This document shows, one piece after another, positions 50,976 to 63,144 of a DNA stretch of 64,000 bases. The translations under genes and the position numbers were made by a program. The first letter of the stretch is position 1. Every line of letters begins with the position of its first letter. Source of the DNA: Aphelocoma coerulescens (Eukaryota; Chordata; Aves; Passeriformes; Corvidae); NCBI RefSeq assembly GCF_041296385.1, contig NC_091014.1, forward strand, positions 8,345,578-8,409,577. Reading direction: 5' to 3'. Below the pieces are notes generated by a model. The model was not told where the DNA came from, made no database searches, and saw only the letters and a program-made list of their open reading frames with translations.

Positions 50976-51839
50976 TGTCTGGAGAACTCAGTTACATGAT
51001 GGTGTTACTGTGCTCAAGAAAGTGAATGATTTATTGTGGATATCTCACCAGAGTCATACTCAGGCCATGGTAACATGTAGTTTAAATCCTGCATTTACTG
51101 AAGCTGAGGGTGTGAACCCAGCTGGGCTGGTGTGGCTCAGCTGCTGCACAGAAACACATTAAACTGCAATAACTTGATTGTGCATCCCAGCCCTCTCTTT
51201 TTAAAAGCTCTGTCTTTCATCTTTAAGACTTCAATGAAAACAGCTGTTTCAGAAGCTCACAAGAGAGCTGTACCACAGCAGGGAAACAGTTCCCTGACAT
51301 GATGTCTTGGGGTGGCTTTATGATGTTGTATCCCATATCGCTGTTCTATGCCCAGAAATTAACTTTGTGCCTTTGTATGCCTTTAAACTGAGCCTGAGAG
51401 GGGGGAGGGGAAAAAAAATGGAGAGAAATTATCCTCCAAATTTGTTCAAACCAGCACACATGTGCAAGAGGGTCTCCAGACCCAGAGCACATATATCTGA
51501 TACAACTAAAAAATTGCCTCTCTTAAAATGTCAGTGAGCCAAGACACCTGTACTGATGGGAAAGGAAATGGAAGACAGAGACCATGTCCGATGCAGCTAC
51601 TTTGAAATAATGAAACCCTCTGGCAGGATTGGAATTGCTTCATTTTATGTTTACATCCATATGGCATTTGAGGTTAAATAGAACTTGCTTTGATATTTGC
51701 CCACCAGCAGTAAGGAGGCATCTGTGACTGTTGTCTCCCTGTGCATATGAATATTTTGCATCCCAATAATAAGTAGACCCAACCATTGTGCACAACCAGC
51801 ATTTCTAGAGATGGCCAAAAACTGAGTAGACATGGCAGT

Positions 51840-51950
51840 TTGTGATATGGTTTGGTGGGCATGGTGGCATTTGGTCAAAGGTTGGACTTAATGATCTTGG
51901 AGATGATCCTGATGATCTTTTCCAACCTTAACAATCCTATGATTCTTTGA
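51840..51950 (+). mobile_element. Short CR1 3' tail, plus strand
   Basis: About 110 bp of CR1 3' UTR: ggttggacttaatgatcttg, gatcttttccaaccttaaca and a terminal ATCCTATGATTCTTTGA. It is strongly 5' truncated and non-coding. A short duplication (gatgatc twice) sits inside it. Confidence 0.85.
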
Positions 51951-52330
51951 TCTGCTGCTGCTTGGTAGTCACTGATCATCCCAGAAGATCTAAGTAACAC
52001 AGGGGCATTGCATTATCCCATGTTAGCATCCAGAACGATGCAAAGGATAGAGTTTGACCCTGGTGTTGGATTACAGGCAGGGCTGTGGGTGTTTGTTTTC
52101 AAAGGAAATTTTCTTCTGCGAACAATCAGAAAAATCCCAGGCAGTCTCCTCTCGCTGACTGTGGCAGCTCCCAAGACAACAAAACCAAAGGTAATTGGTG
52201 CTGCCTCTCCCTCCAAATAGGAAATGTTGATATTTCAAGTATTTGTTTAACTGTGGATAGTTGACACAGCTTGTGAGAAATTATTCTGGGAGGAAAGGAA
52301 ACCTCCCAAACTCCTCCACTTCCTTTGTCC

Positions 52331-52579
52331 CCGGCTCCTCTCGGCTCCTGCTGGGTGCTCTGAATCACCCCACCAGGAACGTCCCTGCCCCGGGGCAGGA
52401 TCCTCCACCCCTTCCTCGAGGCTGGCGTTCTCCTGCCGGATCCGGGGATGCAGGGCTGTGCAGGGAGCGGATCCTCGGCAGCCAGAAAGGGGCTCAGCTC
52501 TCCCGGCATCAGCGGGGCCAGGCTGACACCCCAGCCCAGGTGGGGTAAGTCAGGCAGACTCCGGCCCTGAGTGAGTTCG
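52331..52579. promoter_or_regulatory. CpG-rich patch, possible promoter or first-exon region
   Basis: I count 14 CpG dinucleotides in about 250 bp of clearly G+C-rich sequence, in a window otherwise poor in CpG apart from GRM3 exon 3. On the plus strand it ends with TGGG|GTAAGTCAG (donor near 52545), a near-perfect 5' splice site. No equally good donor is seen on the GRM3 strand at its left edge. It could be a weak CpG-island promoter for GRM3, for an antisense non-coding RNA, or both. No TATA box or other core element is identified. Confidence 0.35.
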
Positions 52580-52864
52580 AACCAAAAGAGGCAATCTGGT
52601 ACTGAGCTGTTTTTGCCCAGTGGGGGATATCTGCTGTGTTTGTTGTAAGATTTTTCGGTGTCACTTATCACATGCTCGTTATAATGCATTGCCTGAGGCA
52701 TAATTAAATTCAAAGGGCATGTCTGTGTTGAAAGGGAGGGTTGCAATTTGTTGCTGTTAGGATTTTTCATTAAAAACCAAGCAGTTTTTCTGACTGGCAG
52801 GAGCAATGGTTGCAGAACAAAAATGCTATTAAATAAAGAGAAGGCAAAGGCTTTTCTTTTTTGC

Positions 52865-52882
52865 TTTTTTTTTTTTTTTTTT
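52865..52882 (+). repeat. Poly-T run of 18
   Basis: Simple homopolymer within a T-rich stretch that lies just right of the CpG-rich patch. No linked element recognised. Confidence 0.9.
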
Positions 52883-53009
52883 AAGAACTACCTGCCTGAC
52901 ATCTCCACACTGACTTTGAATAAAGCATTTAAAAATAGTGGGATTGTAACAGTAAGACGAGGCAAAGAAAAGAAGAGCCTTGGCATTAGGAAAGGGCTGG
53001 CAGGTGATA

Positions 53010-53092
53010 GGTATATTATATATACCAGATTATATGTGTATATCTATTTATACACACAAATATCTGTATCTATATGTGTGTGTGTACGTGTT
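53010..53092 (+). repeat. Imperfect TA/TG-rich simple repeat
   Basis: A stretch of tatattatatatacc, tatatgtgtatatc, tacacacaaatat and tatatgtgtgtgtgtacgtg; alternating purine-pyrimidine with a short pure TG run at its right end. Confidence 0.85.
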
Positions 53093-53164
53093 TTATCTCC
53101 AGTTGAGAAATTTGCCTTTGCTGCTGAAATTTTCCTGCAAACTCAGTTAATTAGTTCTCATAAT

Positions 53165-53330
53165 ACCCATGGAGACAGACATTAGTATCAGCCTTATCCA
53201 CAGATGAGGAGATAGGAAAGAGTGCAGAGAGAAGGATGCACAGAGAGATTAAGGGATTTCTGCTACAGTGAATTCAGTGTAGAGCTGGGAATTCAGTCCA
53301 GCAGGCAAAATCCTAACCCTATTAAAAGCA
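53165..53330 (+). mobile_element. MIR-like SINE trace
   Basis: The text ccttatccacagatgaggag, cacagagagattaagggatt and gtagagctgggaattcagtc matches consecutive MIR segments (attatccccattttacagatg, cacagagaggttaagtgact, cagagctgggaattgaacc). This is one of the clearest of the old SINE traces here. Confidence 0.55.
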
Positions 53331-54446
53331 ATGGGAGACTAACTTACGAGAAGCCTAGATTTGGCAATTTTTGCTTGCTTTGTTCAAACCTCTCTGATCT
53401 ATTCACAGCTACATGTGTCCTGATGATGCTTGCAGAAGAAAATCACACCTGTGACTGTGTACGGCTCCTGGTCAAATCTCAGCGGAGTCCCTCTGTCTCA
53501 GAGCTTCAAAACAGGGGCTGACTGTTTCTTTGAGGGACTCTGTACCATACATTTACATATGTCTTAAAAATAGTCTGGAGTGATAAGCGAAGTAATTTAA
53601 GATCTTCCTAAATAGAATACTATATTCTCCCAGGCCACCAGGGTCACAGAACTGAAATTTTACATCCCTAGTTGCTATATTCCACCTCACAGTGCTAGCA
53701 AAAAATGACTGGAGGGTTTCAGCTAAACAGATGAGCTACTTTTAAAATAGATTGGGTAAAGCAAGCTCATTAAAGAAAAAAAGTAATAATGTCCTCATTT
53801 TATAATGGCTTTGTTGCCTTCTTGCTTATATACTTGTTCCAGGGCAGTATTTTCATTTTATTAGGGTGTTTTCAGCTCTTATTTTTAAGGTCACTTCATT
53901 AATGTTCGTAGAACACTTTGAAGTAGAAAATGTGAGTACTAAGTGGTATCACTGACACACTTTCAAGGCAGTGCTTTTGCCTTCCCAGAAGTCATCTGAA
54001 GCAAATTTGTTACACCTGCAAATGTGCACAAATTGGTGCTGGCAGTAGAGGGACAAATTTCCCTCAAAACTGCTGCAGCAGCTGTACTCTGGCTGCAAGT
54101 GCCTGGAAGAGGATTCCTCTTTCCAGCAGGAAGCTGGGGTCTGCCAGCTGGAGAGCGAGTCCCCAGCCTTGCCATGAGGAGTCTGGCAGGGAAGCAGCTG
54201 TGGAACAGAGCTCCACTGTCTGATACTAATGTGCTGGATAAAAATCCCCATAACACATCTGGAAGCCCCCCAGTGGCTCCTCCAGTGCTGGGCACCAACT
54301 CTCCAGGGTTTTTTTCTCAATGAGACTGTAATGGACTGAGGAGTGTTGGAAGGAGCAGAGGGTGTACTGGGTTTATGTGGGAGAGGAAAGGCTGCTGGGG
54401 TGGGCAGAAGGTCACCTGCTGCAGCATCTTTGAACATGGGGACAGT

Positions 54447-54676
54447 TTCATAGAATCATAGAAAGACTTTGGTTGAAAGTGACTTTAAAGCTCGCCTGGT
54501 TCCAACGCCCTGCCATGCACAGGGACACCTGTCACTAGTTGCTCAGAGCTCCATCCAACCTGGCCTTGAACACTTCCAGGGATGGGGTATCCACAGATTC
54601 TCTGGGCAACTTGTACCATGGCCTCACCACCCTCACAGGAAAGAATTTCTCCCTAACATCTAACATCTGTATCTCG
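54447..54676 (-). mobile_element. CR1 LINE 3' end, minus strand
   Basis: The plus-strand text opens with the antisense tail catagaatcatagaaa. The minus strand encodes REKFFPVRVVRPWYKLPRE and TPSLEVFKARLDGAL, the CR1 C-terminus, followed by the 3' UTR. It is 5' truncated at about 54676 and is in the same orientation as GRM3. Confidence 0.9.
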
Positions 54677-57194
54677 GGTCTTGTCCACTGATCAGAGGAT
54701 TGCCAGTGGTGCAGTGCTGTTGAACACAAGGATTTACTGCTCCCTTGCTGCGAGCCTGGGACATCCCAGGGCAGAAGACAGGTTTCTAACACCTGAGACA
54801 AGGGCTTACCCATGAAGAGTGGTATCTACAGAGTCCTGTGGTGTGTTTGAGAAGTCTGTGGTGTCAAGGTTAATTTTGAATATCACTGGAACCATGGCTA
54901 CCTGCATCCTGTCCCCACCACCCCCTGGGGTGTGGGATCACAGGAGGGATCCTGTTGGTCTCGGGGTATGGTTTGGACACGTGCAGTGCTGCTGGCAGTG
55001 TGAAATGGGAAGCTGTCCTGGTACTGTATGGCAGCCTTCCCTCTAAACTGCAATAGCACCGCTGCCCTGCTTGCCTGTGGCTCTGATTTATTACCTTGTC
55101 ATATTTCAAAAGCTAAAGCAGGTTGAGCTTGGTCAATGTTTAGATGGAAAGGTCTCCAAGGAAAACGCAAGAGCTGGAGGAAATGTTCCCTGAGTCAGAG
55201 TCAGGGCAATAATCCAGTGTGGTGTTAAGGATGTTGCTTTTGGTCTGATTGCAAAATCAATGTATGGACCACTAGTGGTCTGTGGGGAGGGGCTGTAATA
55301 CCCAACATGACTGGGCAATAACTGCCAGGTCTTTCTTTTCCTGCAAGGGTCAACTCTACAGTGGGTGTAAATTGGGTGAAATGGAGATGATGAATCTGGC
55401 TGATTGCTTTCTCTGTTTTGTCTCATTACTTGGATTTAGAGGTTTGGTTGTTTTTCTTTGTCATTTTCCTTTGTATGTTTCATAATTCCTTAAATGGCAT
55501 GGAAGGACACAAAATACAAACATTTAGCAATTTTTTTTCTCTAATAAATTTCCCAACTTCTGGAAATCCACAACTTAAAGTTCCCCTTAAAGGTTTTGGG
55601 GTTTTTTTCTGCCTAAAACTATTGTTATGTGGATTTGGATTTTCCCTCATCATTCCCACAGAATTATCTGCAATCTCAGGCTGCTCTCCACTGTCTGCAA
55701 GGTTGGATCCATTTTCTACCAGTTTCTTATACTGAGAATCATCTCTGTGTCTGGACCTCCAAGAAAACCAGCCACAACTCTTACTATTGCCTCTGTAGAT
55801 GTTGTGTTTCAGATACTGGACTCTCTCTGCCTAGTGTCCTGGGACAGTGCATTTTTCCACATCCATCACACAGTTTGTTTGAAATGGTTCCAGTCAAGGA
55901 ACACAGACTTTTGTCTCCTGTGAAGCAAGGTGCATGCATGTAATAGAAGTTGCAATCTCCTTTGTAACAGTAAAAACTATATTAAAAGAACACTGATCTG
56001 AATTTAAGGAGATAATGGAAATGAGCAATTTCATCCATGCAGCAGTTTGGCCTCTTGGGTTTTTAAACAAATACTTTTCTTTTTTTCTTCATCCGTCCTC
56101 CACTTGTAGCACAAAAAGAAATATTTTTCCATGATGTGATGGAATTCAGATTCAAAAGCTGTATTTTCATCTCCTGATTATTTTTTTCTGGTTTAACAAA
56201 CTGCAAATTTGAAGTATGAAACGTGCTAAATGATCTCTTACTAAAAACTGCAAAGCAAACAGAGCATCTCTACCCACTCTGTTATTTTAGGTGTTTTTAT
56301 CAAGAATGAACTGACCAGACAGTTTTGAGGGTGGCAAGGTGTTTAAGACCCACTATGCAAAGACTCTGTGACTCTAGTAATTAGCTGTGGGCCTCCACTG
56401 GGAAAGCAGAGCCTTGATAAGCACATTACAAAACCCCTGTCAGGAATAAAAGTGCTTTGAAGACAGCATTGAAAGAAATTTTGCTTCTGAATATAAGAAA
56501 GTATGTAATGTGAGATTTCTCAAAGGAGAAGATTATGCTTTATTTGGGCTTTTCTATACAGATTGAGGAACAGAATGTGAGAAAACTTCACAACTTATTT
56601 AGGAGCACAGATATTTGCAGGCTGGACTGTGCCCAAGTCCAATCCAGACCAGCATCTTGTATCAGAGAGTGGCCAGCACCAGATGCTGCAGGAGCAGATA
56701 CAAGAGAATCTGTACAGGTTATGTTTTCACAAGTGGGGAAAACATCTCCCTAATTTCCAGTTATTGTTGTTGCTGTTTTACATAGATTTATTTTCTTTCT
56801 ACAGCACAAAAATTAAACAGAGGTGTCTATTTCAGACATTAGATATCATTGCCCAAAGCATTAAATGCTTCCTCCCAGTCATATATTGAATGACTATAAT
56901 GAAGCCAAAAAACCTGACTCCCACCCCTGTATTGAGTAATTCCAGTGCATATTTCCAGTAGAGATCCCCACACTCTGTGATGTGGCATGGAAATGACCAC
57001 TCTCCTTTGGCCACACAGCAGTCAAAGCAAATGGGAATCTACCCTGTGGTTTTGAAAGAGGTGCAGGACTTTTTCAGCAGATAACACTAACACCCCCCAG
57101 GCCTGGCAGAGGGGATGCAGAGGAGACATTGGCCAGGCTGGGACCCTGTTGGTGGGGTTCTTACTGGTACTGACTGCCTTACAGATACTGTACT

Positions 57195-57300
57195 GACTGA
57201 TACTGGGCAAGTTGTTTCTCATCTCTGTGCTGTCTCTACAAAGCAGAGATACTGACACTTGCCTTCTTTGAAAAGCAGCGTGATTGACAGCTGTGGCTAA
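57195..57300 (+). mobile_element. MIR-like SINE trace
   Basis: The text tactgggcaagttgtttctc, atctctgtgctgtctctaca and gatactgacacttgcc ... tttgaaaagcagcgtg follows the MIR core and 3' part in order. Confidence 0.45.
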
Positions 57301-60300
57301 AAAATAACTAGAATATAACAGAAGAGACTGTTTCTTAGGACTATCAGCTCCACCACTGAAGCTGCTTAAAACCACCCACAAAACTCTTCTGTAGACAGAG
57401 AAAAACACATTCACCTCCATGCAAAGCTGCTCCTTCTGTTCCTCTTTCAGAATTAAGATGAGCCTTTGACTTTTAATTCTGGGCACTGGCGTTTTTGTTA
57501 TTGTTACTGAAAACACACAATGTAAACTTAACTGTGGTCAGATCCCTCATTGAGCTGCAGTGGAGGAAGGGCATTTGTACTGGAAATTAATATGGCTGGC
57601 ATGTCTGCCTAGGTTTTGAGGATAGTGTTTTCATGTTCTTTTCCTTTCTTCCTCAGCTTTCTTCTCTTTTGTATCTGCCTGCCTCTTTCCCGTTTCTTTC
57701 ACAGCCGCTATTTTTGCTCCAAGCAAAGAACTTAGTCATGCTCTCACTCTCTCATGGGCTCTGTGTACACTCGAGGTCAGGCTAGCAAACCTTACTGGAG
57801 CCAAACTTTGCACCCTTCCCTTGCCCTTTTTGAACCCTCTGCCTCGTCACAGCTTTCTGTCCCCTGGGTTTTCCCCATGCTCCCGAGGGCAGCAGTCCCT
57901 CACTGCTGGCACATCCGGCTGGGGTTTGCCTGGGTGCTCTCAGTGGCTCTGATGCAGAGCTCCTGTTGGACACTGGGCCAGTCACTCACCTCTCCTCTGA
58001 TGTATTTTATCCACTTCAACCACATGATTTTCAGGGTAAGGGACAGTCTGTTACTCTTTGTCATTACCCACTCTAGCACAGCACAGTTCCCCCGAGGTTC
58101 GAGGCACCATATGCCCTCACATTCCTCTGAGCTCACTTCACCCTCATGTCCCTTCTTCTTCTCTCTAATGTCCTTTTAACAATGTCTTCCTTCTCAGCAC
58201 GGTGGTCCTTCTTCCTTTTCCCCATGCTCCCCTTGCCCTCCTCCAGGGCCGTGCTGCCAAGCTTTGGGCAGCTGTCCTGGGCTGGAGATGGGGCTGGGAC
58301 CATGGGACACCCAGGATCTGCCAGGAAGGGTCGAGCCATTTTGACTCCTCTCCCTTATGAGGCAGCAGGGATTTCTATGCCTGAACCTCAGTGGGCAGGG
58401 AACTAAACAAAAAGGAGAGGCAGAGCTGTCTAATGAGCTCATCAGAGGTGATATGACTTGTAGAAAAGGCTGTATGTGCAACTGGGAGCAAACCTTGCTG
58501 GAAGGAGTGTTTAACATCTGATATGCAAAGCCTCATTCCTTGAACGTCTGCAGTAATTTTTTTCACTTTCAATGCCTTCCATTTTCTCATATCTGCCCTA
58601 ATCTGTTTCCCTGTATATGGTTTTGTCCAGTTGTGTTCAACCTTCTTCCCACTATTCCCATCAGTGAGGCCTATGGGCTGCTTCATTCCAACCAATGTTC
58701 CTAAAGTTCCTTTGGAGGGGTGCTCCAGTGAAGCAACAATTAATTCCTGTATCTGTAATTTGCTTATCTTCTTCTATAGAGTCTTACAAAAATCCTCAGG
58801 AGAGGGATATAAATGATGAATGCAGGTTAATAACATGGGAGTCTGCGGAAAATTGCATTAAAATGGCACACCAATAATGGATATAAAAACAACTGAAGCA
58901 TGTGGTGAAGTCCCTACTATATCAAAATATTTCCACTGATAATATAAACTGTAGTTTGTGCTAAAAAATCTGAAACTTTAAAGTGATAAAAAATTATTAC
59001 CTCCAAACTGCTTGTGAGAAGAAAGAAGGTTAGGTAAATTATTCTCAGTTGTTACAATAGGTGAAAAAAATAAGCAAAATGGGTGAACTTAATCCTATTT
59101 AATTTTAATTATTCAAAGGCCTGGAGCCTAGCCATGTGTATCAACAGAGCTCCCTTCCTCATCAGCAGAGAGGCAGAGACCTCAAGGGAGACAGATTCAT
59201 CCCAACCCAGAAAAAAATGCTTAAAAAGCAGGGACGCTGGCTCTCCCTTAACTGGAGAAGACAATTCATCTAGTCTTACGTAGGCAGGATGTCTAACCCT
59301 TCCAACAGCTACACTTAGGAGCTTCTTCCTTCTCAAAGCCATTTTTAAAAAATGGCCTCAGGCCACTATGGCCAGACTAAGATTAGCACACTATTTGTAG
59401 TTTCTGATATTCTGAAAAGGATGTAAGACCATTTCTATTTGCTTTATAACACAGAGGCAGCTCATGGATTTCACTAGTTGCACTGGAAACTCTCTACCAG
59501 ATGTGAGGTGCTGGAAGCTGAGCTACACACTCACCAGGGTGCTCAACAGCCTATATATCATCTTTGTGAACATTTTGTGTGCCTGCATGAGCTAAGGGGA
59601 AGCTACCTGTGTGAACTGGTATCACAGAGGGGCTTCAGGAGACCTGCCACAAATCTTCAGTCAGGCAAACAAACTGGAGGAGCTTTGCCCTCTCATGGCA
59701 GTTTATCATTCTGCTTTAACAGGTTGAAAAAAGCTGTCAATAAGTGACATGAGAAGAAGTCACACTAATGTGGAAAGGGAAATCTGCTTCCCATTTTTTT
59801 CCAGTAATAAACAGAATGAGACCTGGACACAGTCTTTGGGGCATCAGCTGGACAAATATGTAGGACATCCCACCCAGCAATCTCCAACCAGAGTATGTTC
59901 TGTGTCAGGACACAGGAATTGTGGAGATGTAACTGCCAGGGTGATGGGAAAAGGATGGGAGCAACCTGCTGAACTAAGAATGCAGGTAGGGTGTATCATC
60001 GTAGTGAGATGTGTTTCTGCTAATATACTTTAGCATAAATAGTGCTGATGTTGTGTTTGAAATGAAAAAGAGGCATTGGATGTATCCTTTCGCTGGAGGT
60101 GCATTCCTAGGGAGACAAGAGTGCAAAATCCCACTTCAACAGGATAATGTAGAAGAAAGTACTGCAGAAAAGCATTTAGGTGAAGAAAAACTTAATCCAT
60201 ATAGTTGTCTGTTCTTCCAAAGCATTAGCCAGAAATCTGTCTGAAATGCTGTTTTTCAGTGTGTGATCTGGTAGCTCAAAGACTGCTTCTAAGGTAAGAA

Positions 60301-62094
60301 TTTTCTTTTTTTTAATGCTATTCCCCCAAACCAGCAAAATTTCAGTTTTCAGCCTGTGGTCTGTGATTCTTCATGGGTGCAGGATTAACTTCCTGATATC
60401 CATGTTTTTCTACTTTTCTGAGAAACACAACCCTAATGATAATATATTTTCGGCAGAATCTGCATCCACAGGGAGAAACAGGAAAGAGTTAGCAATGAGG
60501 AGTGAAAACCACTGGTACAAAGGGGTTGTTTTTGAACTCAACATGAGAAAATTGATAAAGATTCCCCTAGGCATTTTTTTTAATGGCAACACCTTGATTA
60601 ATGGAATATCACCTACCCTTGTATAAGAACAGATTGAAATGCAGAGAAGGTAGATGGTGATAGTCATTGACAATGTCAACAACTGTCACTATCCAGAGAA
60701 AGTGAGGAAAGTGCTGAACTGGAGTCAGACTGCTATTTTTATTGCGACATTATAAATGTATCATTGAACTCTGCAAGTTCCCAGCAGGCTGTTCTTAGAT
60801 AATCATGGCATCTATTTTAGTAAAATGCAGATTTTGGGGGTATTTTATTATACAGCAGGATGGCTGGTCTATAGAAGAAATGTTGCTGGATTTGCCACAG
60901 CAATCTGCCAGACACAACATCACCAGCCAAGTGGTAAAAATATGAGTGCATTAAAGATATAGAGGATTCCAACTGATCCAAGATGAGCCTGCAAAGTGCA
61001 TTTTCTTCTACCTATCTTGAGTTTGCTCAGTGGAATAACAGTCTCTGAGGTAAAAATAGTTCATGGAAAGAGAAAATGCTTTCTCCTCGGTGTTGTCTCT
61101 GTTCCTCACTTCCTACATGTTGAGATGTAGTTTTCTTCTGTGACAACTTTGTGTTGAATATCCAATGGAGAATTAGCAGGTGGAACTGAGATCAAAGTCC
61201 TACCCTGCTTAATATCTGCAGCATTTCTCAACTCTCAGAACCAAACCAAACCACACAAAAAATCATCCAGATAATAGACTGTCAAATGACCAGATAAAAC
61301 CCATGATCAATAGGAACAACGAGGCAAAAATCCACATTTTTTAGTATATGACATAGAAGGTCATTGAAATCACAGAGCTCAGATGTATGATACAAACTAC
61401 AGATAAAACTATGAAATTACAGTCTTTGCTGTCATCTTAATAATCTTTAGCTGCTTGTTCATCCATATTTGTGGAAAACATGGCCTTAACTCTTTCAATT
61501 CATTATGCTAGTCACTTTTTAGAGATAGTAGCATCTTTAATATTCTCCTAGGGCTGTTTTGTTTGCCTATGACATATTTATTTGTCAAAGGCAGATGTCC
61601 AGTATTATGAAATGTCTAGCCTAATTCACTTTTTTTTTTTTTTAACACAATATGACATTAGGAACTGAATAAATTTTAGACGTGAGTTCTGTACTTTTAG
61701 TCATCCCCTAGAGTTGGGATTTATTTTAAAAACATGTTAACTCTGGGCTGGAGCAGTTAAAGAACAGTTTGGACCTAGTAATATATGAGTCATAAGGAGA
61801 GTTGTTTCCTGGTTCTGTGGGTACTTTTTGACTGATTTAAGCAGTAAATATGAAGCTTGGTGAGGCGTAAACAAAGGTTTATCTTTAAAAGCGGCCCCCT
61901 AGTCTATTTAACTACAGCTATGATCACAAGAGGGTTAGTACTAGCGGATGTGTGAATTCAAACAGTACAAAAGAATAACCTGGTCTGCTTCCCTGATATT
62001 TATGGTGCTGTAACTCAAAAGTTATTCAGTAAAAATCAGTGGAAATCCTTCAATTTCATGCCAGAGATACATTTTTAGCTGTAAAGACAATAGC

Positions 62095-62111
62095 AAAAAA
62101 AAAAAAAAAAC
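62095..62111 (+). repeat. Poly-A run of 17
   Basis: Simple homopolymer followed by ccacaacaaaaac. No retrotransposon body recognised to its left. Confidence 0.9.
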
Positions 62112-62357
62112 CACAACAAAAACATTCCTGGGCAGAGTGGGAATATGTTAATATTAAGTTTAAATTTTTGTAATTCAAATCTAGATTAGGAAAATCCAAA
62201 TCATTAAAACCACTATTGCAACAGCAACATGCTGGCAGGTCAGTCCTGGGGACTAAGTGTAGCAGGGTCAGGGCTATGAACAGTCCCTGTGCAGGTGCAG
62301 TGGCTGCTTGTATTGTAATTAGTTCTCTGCCCATTAACAGATATTGGTGCAAAGCAA

Positions 62358-62375
62358 GGGGGGGGGGGGGGGGGG
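62358..62375 (+). repeat. Poly-G run of 18
   Basis: An uninterrupted run of 18 G, which is rare in vertebrate DNA outside microsatellites. It can form quadruplex DNA and is prone to length error in sequencing. Confidence 0.92.
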
Positions 62376-63099
62376 AGTGTGAGATTTTAGACCCTTGGTA
62401 CAAGGGTAGAACATAAAGGCAAGAAATTTTTCCAAATCCTTGAACCCTGAAGTTAAATACAACTCAGGCTATAAGACTGGAGCAATGCAGATGATGTGTT
62501 CTTTTGAGGTTCAGCAGGGCAATGTCCTTGTAATTGTTGCTATTACCTGGTTATGCCACACAAAGCCAGAAGGACCATCTTGAACTAATCAGTAGGACGA
62601 TTTGAATATGTAAAAGAATGAACCATTTTAACCAAAATCACATCCATTGAACAGAAGATGGATGTTATAAAGGCCTTGTCCTGATCCTGTTAGTATTCCT
62701 GTCTTTTGGGGCTTAAAGTTAGCTGACTTAGTGAACAAGTAAAAAATCAAGCAGGTGGGGAAATCTTTGCAAGATTACAGTATGTGGGAATCTCCAGGAA
62801 GCTTTGACAGCCCCAGGAAAGAGTTTCCCTATCCCTAACTGAGCTTCAGAATAAGAGACACTGCAAAGTGCAGCAGAGGAGGAGGAATAAAAGGCAGTTT
62901 TGAGGAGAAAGGAGTACACAAGGGAAATCATGAGAATCCACTCCTGGGGGCTATAGGACTCAGACTCCTTCTGTTTTATGCAGAAAGGGCAAAGTCTAGC
63001 CTTTAATTGGAGACCTTCAAAATTATGACAGCTTTTAACAGAAGACAGCAAAGGCTAAAGAAAGAAAAGAAAAAACTCAACCCACCAGGCACCAAATTT

Positions 63100-63144
63100 A
63101 AACTAAACTAAACTAAACTAAACTAAACTAAACTAAACTAAACT
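63100..63144 (+). repeat. (AAACT)n pentanucleotide microsatellite
   Basis: About nine perfect units of AAACT in tandem, ending at the ctctgg boundary. The array is uninterrupted, so it is likely polymorphic. Confidence 0.95.

Noticed and set aside
52126..52806. A 226-codon open frame on the minus strand across the CpG-rich patch
   Set aside because: It lacks an ATG at its first codon and has no recognisable domain. Open frames of this length are expected by chance in G+C-rich DNA.
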